Shown: in pieces, positions 9,557 to 17,448 of the stretch
Layout of the letters: every line of letters starts with the position of its first letter
How positions within the stretch are numbered: position 1 is the stretch's first letter
NCBI GenBank assembly: GCA_964481195.1
Contig: CAYZTB010000029.1
Coordinates: 1 to 37,075 of the forward strand
Direction of reading: 5' to 3'
DNA from: Palsa-948 sp964481195
GTDB lineage: Bacteria > Bacteroidota > Bacteroidia > Palsa-948
DNA: 37,075 nt
Program-made: the position numbers and the translations under genes
Notes under the pieces: model-generated
What the model saw: only the letters and a program-made list of their open reading frames with translations
Told to the model about the DNA's origin: nothing
The model's database searches: none

Positions 9557-9654
9557 ATTTTTTAGTATTAAAAATTACTTTCAACACAAAGGTAAGGCAT
9601 CAGTAAGTAAAAGCAAATTATTTTTTCAACAATTGTTGAAGAGTGGGGACGATA

Positions 9655-10968
9655 TTATTTTTTGGATATGGCCTTAATAGCTGCATTCAATTGATTTTTT
9701 GCAGCATCTTGATTTGCAACAAACAAATAGAATCCTTCACCTTGCTTGGCAAGCCGTGTAATGTGTGCTTTGCCATATCTATTTTCTCCAAAAGCCAGTA
9801 CAGAGAGTGTGATATCCTTTTTTACATATTCTGCTACAAGGTTCATAAGTTCGCCTTCGTTTTCAGATAAGCCGTTAAAGCCTCCATCGGTTGCAATAAT
9901 TATTTGATTTACCCCGTGTTTGATAAAATTTTCTTCCGCGTTTTGGTAGGCAGTAAGTATTGCTTTTCCGCCTTCGGTTCTACCCCCACATTTTAATTCG
10001 GAGATAACAGAATTTATTTTTTTTGTTTCATTGCCTGGTGTTCCCGATAAAACTATTTTGGATGTGTTTGCATAGGTGATGATTGTAATGCGATCTTCCG
10101 CCCTCATCATTTTTGCAAGCTCCATCATAGCTGTTTGCAGGTAAGGCATGCAGTCAGGTTTGTTCATGCTAGATGATTTGTCTATCAGAAAAACAATATT
10201 GTTTTTTTTGTATTTGCTTAGCTCAAATGTGGTTGTAGGTATATTTTGAATTTCAGGTGGAGTAATTATGCTGCTGTCAGTAGGAGTTATTTCGTTAAAA
10301 GAAACTAGTGCAATTGTTGTTTTGTTTTTTTTAGGGTTAAATATTCGGCTGATAGATTTAGTTTGGTATCCTGCATGATCGGCTGTGATGGTATAAAAAT
10401 TTACGCCAGTGTTTTGACGGAAGATGCCATTTGTGTCTGTTTTAATTTTTTGAAAATATTCCCCCTTCGCAATTTCCAATGCTGAATATGAAAGCGATTT
10501 TTTAGTTACAGAATCTATGACAAGGACTTCCATTTCAAATAGGGCAGGTTTTAAGTTTGGGTTTTTGAAAGAGGGGCAAGCTTGTTTGGAAAATTCATCA
10601 AAGCTCTTGATGTTGCCGCTGTAATTAATTTGTATTGGCGCTAAGGAAGCACTGTGATAAAATGGAAAAGTGAAATTGAAAGGGCCTTTTTCTTTGGGTG
10701 TAAAAATTATTTCAATAATTTCTGTTTTGCCGGGCTCAATGGGCTTTTGTGGAAACCGAATTTCAAAAAAACGCGGGTCATCGAGCCGTAAAAGGTGTAT
10801 GGTCTTATCTGAAGTATTAGTAACTTCAATGGTGTCTATTTTATTTATCCAATTTTCTGCTTTAGGAAATAAGAAGTTTGTGTTGCTAAACTCTAATCCA
10901 TCGTGTGTGATTTGCGAAAGTAACAAGCCTGGAAATGTAATCGAAAGGATTAGAGCTGTTAACTTCAT
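9655..10968 (-). CDS. Exported von Willebrand factor A domain protein
   Basis: 437-aa exported protein. A signal peptide (about 1-18, ...GLLLSQ) is followed by an Ig-like region at about 25-120. Its wording (VTNTSDKTIHLLRLDD, EPGKTEIIEIIFTPKEKGPF) resembles DUF1573/HYDIN-type beta-sandwiches. A carboxypeptidase-regulatory-like fold follows at about 145-220 (VLVIDSVTKKSLSYS, TDTNGIFRQN, ITADHAGYQ). A C-terminal VWA domain spans about 257-437. The metal-ion-dependent adhesion site is visible as DKSSS (263-267), a Thr in ITYANTSK and the Asp in IIATDGGFNG. VWA domains bind proteins through a divalent metal; the partner here is unknown. The next gene upstream ends 54 bp away on the same strand. 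Domain calls for the middle region are moderate; VWA is firm. Confidence 0.85.
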   Translation of the reverse strand: MKLTALILSITFPGLLLSQITHDGLEFSNTNFLFPKAENWINKIDTIEVTNTSDKTIHLLRLDDPRFFEIRFPQKPIEPGKTEIIEIIFTPKEKGPFNFTFPFYHSASLAPIQINYSGNIKSFDEFSKQACPSFKNPNLKPALFEMEVLVIDSVTKKSLSYSALEIAKGEYFQKIKTDTNGIFRQNTGVNFYTITADHAGYQTKSISRIFNPKKNKTTIALVSFNEITPTDSSIITPPEIQNIPTTTFELSKYKKNNIVFLIDKSSSMNKPDCMPYLQTAMMELAKMMRAEDRITIITYANTSKIVLSGTPGNETKKINSVISELKCGGRTEGGKAILTAYQNAEENFIKHGVNQIIIATDGGFNGLSENEGELMNLVAEYVKKDITLSVLAFGENRYGKAHITRLAKQGEGFYLFVANQDAAKNQLNAAIKAISKK

Positions 10969-11022
10969 AGCACGAAACTACGTAATTTGTGGTTGCGATT
11001 TAATCGAGAGTGCAAGAGGTGG

Positions 11023-11463
11023 TTACTTTGCTGCCTCTTCGTATTTTAAGAAGCCCGAGAACATATTTGTACTGCCTTTTGAAAACCAATGCTTAGTTCC
11101 TTTTATTTGATTGCCTATTATCGTCCCTTGCCAAAAAATTTCTATCCCGTCTGTTTGGTTGTGAGAAAATGCTACGAATGAAATTGTATCGCTATTTTGA
11201 TTTGCTTTGCAAGTATATTTATCAGGCTTATAGCTATATGTTTCGCCCATATTTTTTGAATAAAACTTGCCATTTACAAACACAATTTCATCGTATGTTG
11301 AGCTGTTTGTATTTTTTTCTGAGTCAAAGGAATATACGCTAACCACAAAGGTTTTTCCGTTTAAAAATACATATGGGTCTGCGGTGCTTTTTGTTTTGGT
11401 TTGCGCAAACAGGCTGCAACTCAGAATAATAAGGTAAAAGAATACGATGTTTTTTTTATACAT
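11023..11463 (-). CDS. Hypothetical exported protein
   Basis: 146-aa protein that I do not recognise. It has a signal peptide (MYKKNIVFFYLIILSCSLFAQ, cleavage expected after residue 21). The remainder is rich in beta-strand-like segments: TFVVSVYSFDSE, IVFVNGKFYSK, IEIFWQGTIIGNQIKGTKHWF and TNMFSGFLKYEEA. The repeated strand-turn pattern ending in G-x-IKGT-x-x-W would suit a small beta-barrel or lipocalin-like fold, but this is a guess. Only one Cys (in YTCKAN) remains after cleavage. It lies upstream of the VWA gene on the same strand and may share its transcript. No catalytic motif is visible. Confidence 0.65.
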   Translation of the reverse strand: MYKKNIVFFYLIILSCSLFAQTKTKSTADPYVFLNGKTFVVSVYSFDSEKNTNSSTYDEIVFVNGKFYSKNMGETYSYKPDKYTCKANQNSDTISFVAFSHNQTDGIEIFWQGTIIGNQIKGTKHWFSKGSTNMFSGFLKYEEAAK

Positions 11464-11593
11464 AATAAATACTCTTGATACTTAGTTTTACGCAGTTAGA
11501 GCATAGCGCAGTGTTAATTATAGACGGTTAAGCAGTATTGATAGACGAATGCTGTGGAATTTTCGCTGAAGTAAGGAATGTGAATAGGCGAGA

Positions 11594-12370
11594 TTACATC
11601 ATTCTAACCATAACTGCACTGCCAACAGTAAGGTTATATAAACGTGAAACGTTATCTTGAACCTGTGCTATTTCTAACAGCCCTGCTGAATTAAATAATG
11701 CAATAATGTTGCCATTAGCAGATTCGTTATAGCGCTGAGAAATTTCAGTTATTTCTTCTCCGGAAAACTCAATTGCAAATTTCTTTCCTTTGACGGAGTC
11801 GTTAAAAAATTGCTTCGATATATTAACAACCGAGTTTCCATAAAAATCAACATACACAACGGTGCCGTGCAGAGTTTGGTCTTTAAATACTGGTCTTATC
11901 GTGTCTACCTTTTTAATTGATTCCTGTTTTGTTCCCAGCACTTCGGGTGTGCCTCCTCGGGCTAAGTGACAGGCTGCTTTTACAAATATATCTTTCATCG
12001 GAAAGATTAGTAAATCAGATTCTTGCCGGATGTTGCTTAGGTCGTAAATTTTATCTGGTATTTTATCAAATAATAGGGAGAATATGCCATTATCGGTGCC
12101 AATAAAATAGTGGCCGTCACAATAAATAGCAACGTGACTTTGATTTGCATTCTCTTCGGCATTAACTCCCAGAATATGTACTGTGTTTAGCGGGAAGCTT
12201 TGGTAAGCTTGACGTAAAACATAAGCGCCATGCCGAATGTCAAATGCAGGAACCGAATGGGTAACGTCAATAATTGTTACTTCAGGCATCTGACTAAGGA
12301 TAGATCCTTTTAAAGCCCCAACGTAATAATCGTGGAGACCTAGGTCAGTGGTGAGGGTAATTACAGGCAC
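11594..12370 (-). CDS. SAM hydroxide adenosyltransferase (DUF62 family)
   Basis: 258-aa member of the SAM hydroxide adenosyltransferase family (formerly DUF62). Characterised members split S-adenosylmethionine with hydroxide into adenosine and methionine and are related to fluorinase and chlorinase. The N-terminal signature ITLTTDLGLHDYYVGALKG is clear. So are the IIDVTHSVPAFDIRHGAYVLR segment and the substrate-pocket text IGTDNGIFSLLF (about 90-101). The second domain shows VVYVDFYGNSVVNISK. The enzyme is cytoplasmic, with no signal peptide. It is divergent from phoH, with 150 bp between the starts. Its physiological role is still debated, and nothing nearby narrows it. Confidence 0.9.
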   Translation of the reverse strand: MPVITLTTDLGLHDYYVGALKGSILSQMPEVTIIDVTHSVPAFDIRHGAYVLRQAYQSFPLNTVHILGVNAEENANQSHVAIYCDGHYFIGTDNGIFSLLFDKIPDKIYDLSNIRQESDLLIFPMKDIFVKAACHLARGGTPEVLGTKQESIKKVDTIRPVFKDQTLHGTVVYVDFYGNSVVNISKQFFNDSVKGKKFAIEFSGEEITEISQRYNESANGNIIALFNSAGLLEIAQVQDNVSRLYNLTVGSAVMVRMM

Positions 12371-12520
12371 AGCTTTATTCTTTTTTTTAATGAAAGAAGT
12401 TATTAGAACTTCTTAAATGTTCACTAATTGTTAAAAAGATACAGTCATTTTTTCTTTACTTTGCTAGGCAAAGGTAATTACAATTAATGATTTACAAAAT
12501 AATCAACTAAATCAACCTAC

Positions 12521-13477
12521 TTGAACGAACTACTTATCCGCATTGATTCCGACAATCCTGTAGAGTTTTACGGGATAAACGACCGAAACCTTCATCTAAT
12601 TAAAAAACAATTTCCAAAGCTTAAAATTGTTGCTCGTGGCGACACGCTTAAAGTATTGGGTGAGCAAGATGAGCTTGATGCTTTTGAAAAAAGAATGCAG
12701 GCGTTACAGCATTATTTTGCCGGCCATGGCAGAATGTCGGAAGATATCATTGAACAAATCCTTTCCGGGAACGATGGGCATTTACTGGTTTCTCAGTCGG
12801 ATATAAATGATGTTATTGTTTTTGGAAACAATGGCATTGTTGTAAAGGCAAGAACTGCCAATCAGAAAAGAATGGTGGAAAGCGCCAAGCTGAACGATGT
12901 AATATTTGCAATAGGTCCAGCAGGAACCGGAAAAACTTACACGGCTGTTGCGATGGCAGTACGTGCATTAAAAAATAAAGAAGTGCGCAGAATTGTTTTG
13001 TGTAGACCAGCCGTTGAAGCAGGGGAGAGCCTTGGCTTTTTGCCTGGAGATATGAAGGAGAAACTGGATCCTTATCTTCAGCCTTTGTACGATGCGTTGT
13101 ACGATATGATACCGGCAGAAAAGATGCAGTATTATATGGAGAACAGGATATTGGAAATTGCACCACTGGCATTTATGAGAGGAAGAACATTGGATCATGC
13201 GTATGTAATTTTGGATGAGGCACAAAATGCTACGGCAGGTCAGTTAAAAATGTTTTTAACTAGGATGGGAACTACAGCCAAGTTTATAATTACAGGCGAT
13301 ATTACACAAGTTGATTTACCAAGAAATCATCCATCGGGATTATTAAATGCCGAAAAAATATTAGGCGGAATTAATGGCTTAGATTTTATTCACCTAGATG
13401 GTTCTGATGTGGTGCGACATAAAATAGTAAGGAGCGTTATTGATGCTTATGAAAGAAATACTGAAAACGGAAAATAA
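12521..13477 (+). CDS. PhoH family protein (ATPase)
   Basis: PhoH-like P-loop ATPase, 318 aa, the usual length for the short PhoH proteins. The N-terminal ~100 residues hold a KH-like region (FKLKIVARGDTLKVLGEQ-type text at about 31-48), suggesting RNA binding. The ATPase core has Walker A GPAGTGKT (132-139) and Walker B VILDEAQNAT with DEAQ at 232-235. The segment LCRPAVEAGESLGFLPG is the hallmark of the family. The start is TTG at 12521. No in-frame ATG lies upstream, and the conserved N-terminus begins at once (NELLIRIDSDNP). A weak promoter-like TTACTTTG lies at about 12456-12463. purC follows after 9 bp, so the two are almost certainly cotranscribed. The cellular role of PhoH is poorly defined; links to RNA processing are known for relatives. 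Confidence 0.92.
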   Translation: MNELLIRIDSDNPVEFYGINDRNLHLIKKQFPKLKIVARGDTLKVLGEQDELDAFEKRMQALQHYFAGHGRMSEDIIEQILSGNDGHLLVSQSDINDVIVFGNNGIVVKARTANQKRMVESAKLNDVIFAIGPAGTGKTYTAVAMAVRALKNKEVRRIVLCRPAVEAGESLGFLPGDMKEKLDPYLQPLYDALYDMIPAEKMQYYMENRILEIAPLAFMRGRTLDHAYVILDEAQNATAGQLKMFLTRMGTTAKFIITGDITQVDLPRNHPSGLLNAEKILGGINGLDFIHLDGSDVVRHKIVRSVIDAYERNTENGK

Positions 13478-13486
13478 CATTTAACT

Positions 13487-14437
13487 ATGGAGGCGATTAC
13501 TTCCACGCATTTTAATTTTCCAAAACAAAAAAGTTTTTACAAGGGTAAGGTGCGTGATGTGTACAACATCAATGATGAGTTACTTGTAATGATTGTTTCC
13601 GACAGAATTTCTGCTTTTGATGTTGTTTTGCCTAAAGGGATACCCTGCAAAGGTCAAGTGCTTAATCAAATTGCAGAGAAGTTTTTAAAGTCAACTTCTG
13701 ATATTGTTCCTAATTGGATGGTAGCCACTCCCGATGCAATGGTTACCATTGGTAAAATGTGTGAGCCGTTTAAAGTAGAAATGGTTATACGGGGTTATCT
13801 AAGCGGTCATGCTTGGCGGACCTATAAATCTGGCGCACGGGAGTTGTGTGGAGTGATATTGCCCGAAGGCATGAAGGAGAACGATACGTTTCCAGAGCCC
13901 ATTATTACTCCTTCCACAAAAGCATCTGTTGGTCATGATGAAGATATTTCTAGAGTAGAAATTATTAAAAAAGGAATTGTATCGAAAGAAGATTACGAGA
14001 AGTTAGAAAGCTATACACGAGCTATATTTAAAAGAGGGACAAAGCTTGCCGATAAAATGGGATTAATATTAGTAGATACTAAATATGAGTTTGGGAAAAA
14101 AGATGGTGTTATTTATCTGATTGATGAAATTCATACTCCAGATTCTTCCCGTTATTTTTATAAAGAAGGTTATGCAGAAAGACAATCTAAAGGAGAGCCA
14201 CAAAAGCAACTTTCAAAAGAGTTTGTGAGAGAATGGTTAATGGCGAATGGGTTTCAAGGTAAGGACGGACAGCAAGTGCCAGAGATGACGGAAGAAGTAG
14301 TAAGCAGTATTTCAAAAAGATACATTGAGCTATACGAAAATATATTGGGTGAAAAATTTATTCCTGCAAATTCCGCTAATGTGTTGAGTCGAATTGAAGC
14401 TAACATAAACGATTTTTTAGCTAAACATACTTCCTAA
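13487..14437 (+). CDS. purC: Phosphoribosylaminoimidazole-succinocarboxamide synthase (SAICAR synthetase)
   Basis: Purine biosynthesis enzyme that joins CAIR and aspartate with ATP to give SAICAR. The N-terminus has the ATP-binding signature YKGKVRDVYNIND and the SDRISAFDVVLPKGIPCKG motif. Further family blocks are MVIRGYLSGHAWRTYKSG and ELCGVILPEGM, the TPSTKASVGHDEDIS substrate loop and IYLIDEIHTPDSSRYF. Length is 316 aa, as in the longer PurC type common in Bacteroidota, larger than the ~240-aa E. coli form. It starts 9 bp after phoH and shares its transcript. No other purine gene is nearby, so the gene is dispersed from the rest of the pathway. Confidence 0.96.
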   Translation: MEAITSTHFNFPKQKSFYKGKVRDVYNINDELLVMIVSDRISAFDVVLPKGIPCKGQVLNQIAEKFLKSTSDIVPNWMVATPDAMVTIGKMCEPFKVEMVIRGYLSGHAWRTYKSGARELCGVILPEGMKENDTFPEPIITPSTKASVGHDEDISRVEIIKKGIVSKEDYEKLESYTRAIFKRGTKLADKMGLILVDTKYEFGKKDGVIYLIDEIHTPDSSRYFYKEGYAERQSKGEPQKQLSKEFVREWLMANGFQGKDGQQVPEMTEEVVSSISKRYIELYENILGEKFIPANSANVLSRIEANINDFLAKHTS

Positions 14438-14460
14438 GAGATTCTTATTTAGTTCTCTTA
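14435..14460 (+). terminator. Weak hairpin overlapping the purC stop codon
   Basis: TAAGAGA (14435-14441, including the purC stop) can pair with TCTCTTA (14454-14460) across a 12-base loop. The sequence after it is AT-rich but lacks a clean T run, so termination is possible rather than likely. Confidence 0.3.
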
Positions 14461-14527
14461 AGCATTTCTATAAAATATTTTATTGTGCTAAGCGTTTTCA
14501 ACACTACGCTCTTAAAACTTATTTACT

Positions 14528-15397
14528 ATGAAGACATCACTCATCCTCCCCATGATGCTCATATTACTAACTGGAATGTTGCATTCGGTTTTTGCCAATG
14601 CAGATAAAGGCATTTCTGTAGAAGAAGCTATTAAAAAGAAAATTATTACTGCTACCATTAAAGGCAAAGGAGGTCACCTGGGAGATGTGATAAAAATTAA
14701 AATAAAAAATCTGCAGAGTAAGTCAATTAATATAGCTGTTGAGGCGGGCAGAAAGTTAGATTCGGAAAATGAATCGAAGCAGGATATATTAATCAACAAA
14801 GCAGTTACGTTAGCGCTACTGCCTAATCAAACCAAAACATTTACGCTTTCGGGCATGTGTTGTCAGGCTCATAATTCATCACCTGATACGAGCTCTGTTT
14901 TTAAAGTTGGTAAGATGGCAGATACTAGTCTGGTAAAACTTTCTCAATTTATTGATTTGAATAAATGGTATGCTAATTCTATAGCGCAGAATGCAATTTG
15001 GGTAATATCTGATGACAAGCCCATGGAAGATATTGGAGGTAATGATGAGGTTAGCAAGAAGCTGCAGGTGTTTGTTTCTGAACTCACAGGAAAGGAAATG
15101 CCTAAATATAAAATTGATTATGCGTCAGATCCAAATGGTACTTCGGCACACTCAGGGGTGCCGGCAAAAATTAGAGGGAAATTTGACTATGAAATTTACT
15201 CGAACGGACTTGTAACTTTTGGGGTATATGATTCCCAGGGGCATGTCGTGCAAATGTTTTTTACCGATGTGCCTAGAAATAAAGGCTCCTATGAGTTTAG
15301 CTATGAGTTTAATACTTCAAACTTACCCAAGGGCGATTACTATGCACGCTTTAGATTTGATGGACAAGTTAGGAAGGAGCAGAAGTTTGCTTTCTGA
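14528..15397 (+). CDS. Hypothetical exported protein with paired-cysteine motif
   Basis: 289-aa exported protein of unknown function. A signal peptide covers about residues 1-24 (ending SVFANA). Residues ~40-120 look like a beta-sandwich (IKIKIKNLQSKSINIAVEAGRKL, LALLPNQTKTFTLSG) followed by GMCCQAHNSSP, an adjacent Cys pair. This arrangement is reminiscent of exported domains that present a conserved Cys after an LPNQT-type strand. Residues ~125-200 contain a helical segment (QFIDLNKWYANSIAQNAIWVISDDKP). The C-terminal ~80 residues (YEIYSNGLVTFGVYDSQGHVVQMFF, LPKGDYYARFRFDGQVRKEQKF) resemble FlgD-like or T9SS-type Ig folds, but no classical sorting signal is evident. It is flanked by purC (90 bp upstream) and convergent lolD (19 bp). 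Confidence 0.7.
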   Translation: MKTSLILPMMLILLTGMLHSVFANADKGISVEEAIKKKIITATIKGKGGHLGDVIKIKIKNLQSKSINIAVEAGRKLDSENESKQDILINKAVTLALLPNQTKTFTLSGMCCQAHNSSPDTSSVFKVGKMADTSLVKLSQFIDLNKWYANSIAQNAIWVISDDKPMEDIGGNDEVSKKLQVFVSELTGKEMPKYKIDYASDPNGTSAHSGVPAKIRGKFDYEIYSNGLVTFGVYDSQGHVVQMFFTDVPRNKGSYEFSYEFNTSNLPKGDYYARFRFDGQVRKEQKFAF

Positions 15398-15416
15398 AAA
15401 ATTAAGGAAGAATAAA

Positions 15417-16067
15417 TTAAACAATGTTTCCGTCTTTCATAGTTAGCTTACGGTCTGCCATGTTTGCTAACTCTTCATTGTGGGTAACAATGATAAAAGT
15501 CTGCTGAAACTTTTCTCGTAGCGTAAAAAATAATGCATGTAGATCTTTTGCGCTAGCGGAATCTAGGTTGCCCGAAGGTTCATCGGCAAGGATTAAAGAA
15601 GGACTGTTTATTAGTGCTCTAGCAACCGCAACGCGTTGTTGTTCACCTCCTGATAACTCAGCAGGTTTATGGGTTGCTCTTTCTTGTAATCCAAGAAAGT
15701 GAAGTAGTTCCATTGCTTTTATTTCTGTTTCAACTTTGCTTTTTCCTGCAATGTAAGCAGGAAGACATACATTTTCTAAAGCAGTAAACTCTGGTAGGAG
15801 ATGGTGGAATTGAAAGACAAAACCAATTTGTTTGTTTCGGAATTCTGCTAATTTTCTTTCCCCTAAAGTTTTTAGTGAAATGTTGTTTACGGTAACCTCT
15901 CCTTTATCAGCTTTGTCTAACGTTCCAATAATTTGTAAAAGAGTTGTTTTTCCAGCACCTGAAGCTCCAACTATAGATACAATTTCACCTTTCTTTACTT
16001 CAAGCGATACACCTTTAAGTACCTCAAGAGTGTTGTATGTTTTATGTATGTCTTTAATAGATATCAT
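15417..16067 (-). CDS. lolD: ABC transporter ATP-binding protein, LolD-like
   Basis: 216-aa ABC ATPase of the MacB/LolD group. With LolC/E-type permeases it powers release of lipoproteins from the inner membrane towards the outer membrane. Visible motifs are Walker A GASGAGKT (34-41), a Q-loop in FVFQFHHLLPEFTALENV, the signature LSGGEQQRVAVARAL, Walker B LILADEPSGNLD and the switch His in IIVTHNEE. The phrase FQFHHLLPEFTALENV is typical of LolD rather than of FtsE or amino-acid transporters. No permease gene is adjacent; in Bacteroidota the partners are commonly elsewhere. It is divergent from sucC across 136 bp and convergent with the preceding gene. Confidence 0.85.
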   Translation of the reverse strand: MISIKDIHKTYNTLEVLKGVSLEVKKGEIVSIVGASGAGKTTLLQIIGTLDKADKGEVTVNNISLKTLGERKLAEFRNKQIGFVFQFHHLLPEFTALENVCLPAYIAGKSKVETEIKAMELLHFLGLQERATHKPAELSGGEQQRVAVARALINSPSLILADEPSGNLDSASAKDLHALFFTLREKFQQTFIIVTHNEELANMADRKLTMKDGNIV

Positions 16068-16203
16068 TTAATTTTTTCTGTTCCTGATAATTGTAAAATT
16101 GTTCAAACGTTTAATAAAATTAGAGTAGTGAAAATACAAATAGTTACTATATTCGTTCAGTTGATTTCAATTAAAAACGTACACATACTTATTTATATTT
16201 CTT

Positions 16204-17394
16204 ATGAATTTACACGAATATCAAGGTAAGCAAATTTTAAAATCTTTTGGAGTAGCCATTCAAGAAGGTATTGTAGCGGAAACAGTGGAGCAGGCAGTTG
16301 ATGCAGCGAAAGAACTTCAAAAGCAAACAAACACTCCAATATGGATTGTTAAAGCGCAAGTGCATGCAGGAGGAAGAGGAAAAGCAGGGGGTGTTAAGCT
16401 AGCTAAAACGCTGGATGATGTTAAGGAAAAGGCCAGCGCGATATTAGGGATGAAGCTTGTTTCTCATCAAACAGGTCCTCAAGGGAAAATAGTTCATAAG
16501 ATATTGATTGCACAAGATGTATATTACCCTGGAGAATCAGCAACCAAGGAGTTTTATATGAGCGTGATGCTTGATCGAAATACGGGGAGAAACATGATTG
16601 TTTATTCTCAGGAAGGTGGAATGGAGATTGAGGAAGTAGCAGCTAAAACACCCGAGAAAATCTTTAAAGAAGAAGTGGATCCTAAAGTAGGCTTGCGTGA
16701 TTTCCAATGCAGAAAAATTGCCTTCAATTTAGGATTAAGCGGTACAGCCTTTAAGAATATGGTAAAGTTTGTAGCATCGCTTTATAAAGCATACGTGACT
16801 ATCGATGCTGCTTTATTTGAAATCAACCCACTATTAAAAACATCCGATGATAAAATTATAGCGGTAGATTCTAAAGTTGCATTAGATGATAATGCTCTTT
16901 TCCGTCATCCTGATTATGCTGCAATGCGAGATTTTTTAGAAGAAGATCCAACTGAAGTTGAAGCAGGTAAGCATGAATTGAATTATGTTAAGTTAGATGG
17001 TAACGTAGGGTGTATGGTTAATGGAGCAGGGCTAGCAATGGCTACCATGGATATTATTAAACTATCTGGAGGTGAGCCGGCAAACTTTTTGGATGTAGGC
17101 GGCACAGCCAATGCAGCTAGGGTAGAACAGGCGTTTAGAATTATATTAAAAGACTCGAATGTAAAGGCTATTCTGGTTAACATCTTTGGCGGAATTGTAC
17201 GATGTGACAGAGTGGCTCAGGGTGTGGTAGATGCATATAAAAACATGGGTACTATCAATGTTCCTATCATTGTGCGTTTGCAGGGCACTAATGCTGTTGA
17301 AGCAAAAAAGATTATTGATGGATCGGGCTTAAAAGTACACTCGGCAATTGAATTGCAAGAAGCTGCTGATTTAGTACAGAAAGTTTTGAGTTGA
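16204..17394 (+). CDS. sucC: Succinate--CoA ligase (ADP-forming) subunit beta
   Basis: Beta subunit of succinyl-CoA synthetase, the TCA-cycle enzyme coupling succinyl-CoA cleavage to nucleotide triphosphate synthesis. The 396-aa protein begins MNLHEYQGKQILKSFGV, the family N-terminus. It carries the ATP-grasp segment VKAQVHAGGRGKAGGVKLA, the metal-binding EINPLLKT block, and the C-terminal CoA-ligase fold with VNGAGLAMATMD, FLDVGGTA and NIFGGIVRCD. The alpha subunit gene sucD is not adjacent. The gene ends 19 bases before a strong terminator, so it is a single-gene transcript or the end of one. The start ATG directly follows AT-rich sequence with no Shine-Dalgarno. Confidence 0.96.
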   Translation: MNLHEYQGKQILKSFGVAIQEGIVAETVEQAVDAAKELQKQTNTPIWIVKAQVHAGGRGKAGGVKLAKTLDDVKEKASAILGMKLVSHQTGPQGKIVHKILIAQDVYYPGESATKEFYMSVMLDRNTGRNMIVYSQEGGMEIEEVAAKTPEKIFKEEVDPKVGLRDFQCRKIAFNLGLSGTAFKNMVKFVASLYKAYVTIDAALFEINPLLKTSDDKIIAVDSKVALDDNALFRHPDYAAMRDFLEEDPTEVEAGKHELNYVKLDGNVGCMVNGAGLAMATMDIIKLSGGEPANFLDVGGTANAARVEQAFRIILKDSNVKAILVNIFGGIVRCDRVAQGVVDAYKNMGTINVPIIVRLQGTNAVEAKKIIDGSGLKVHSAIELQEAADLVQKVLS

Positions 17395-17413
17395 AATAAG
17401 AATCGAAATCTGT

Positions 17414-17448
17414 AAAAGCCAAATGTAAATTGCATTTGGCTTTTTTTT
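17414..17448 (+). terminator. Strong intrinsic terminator after sucC, bidirectional
   Basis: A perfect 12-bp stem, AAAAGCCAAATG (17414-17425) with CATTTGGCTTTT (17433-17444), has a 7-base loop and a run of eight Ts (17441-17448). On the other strand the same stem is followed by TTTTACAG. It sits between the sucC stop and the stop of the converging glycosyltransferase gene, so it can end both transcripts. Confidence 0.9.

Noticed and set aside
10670..11110. 146-aa plus-strand open frame across the VWA gene start and the next gene
   Set aside because: It is antisense to two minus-strand genes with clear signal peptides; its composition is not protein-like.
11464..11593. Possible small RNA or gene between the exported protein gene and the SAM hydroxide adenosyltransferase gene
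   Set aside because: No hairpin, promoter box or open frame stands out in these 130 bases.
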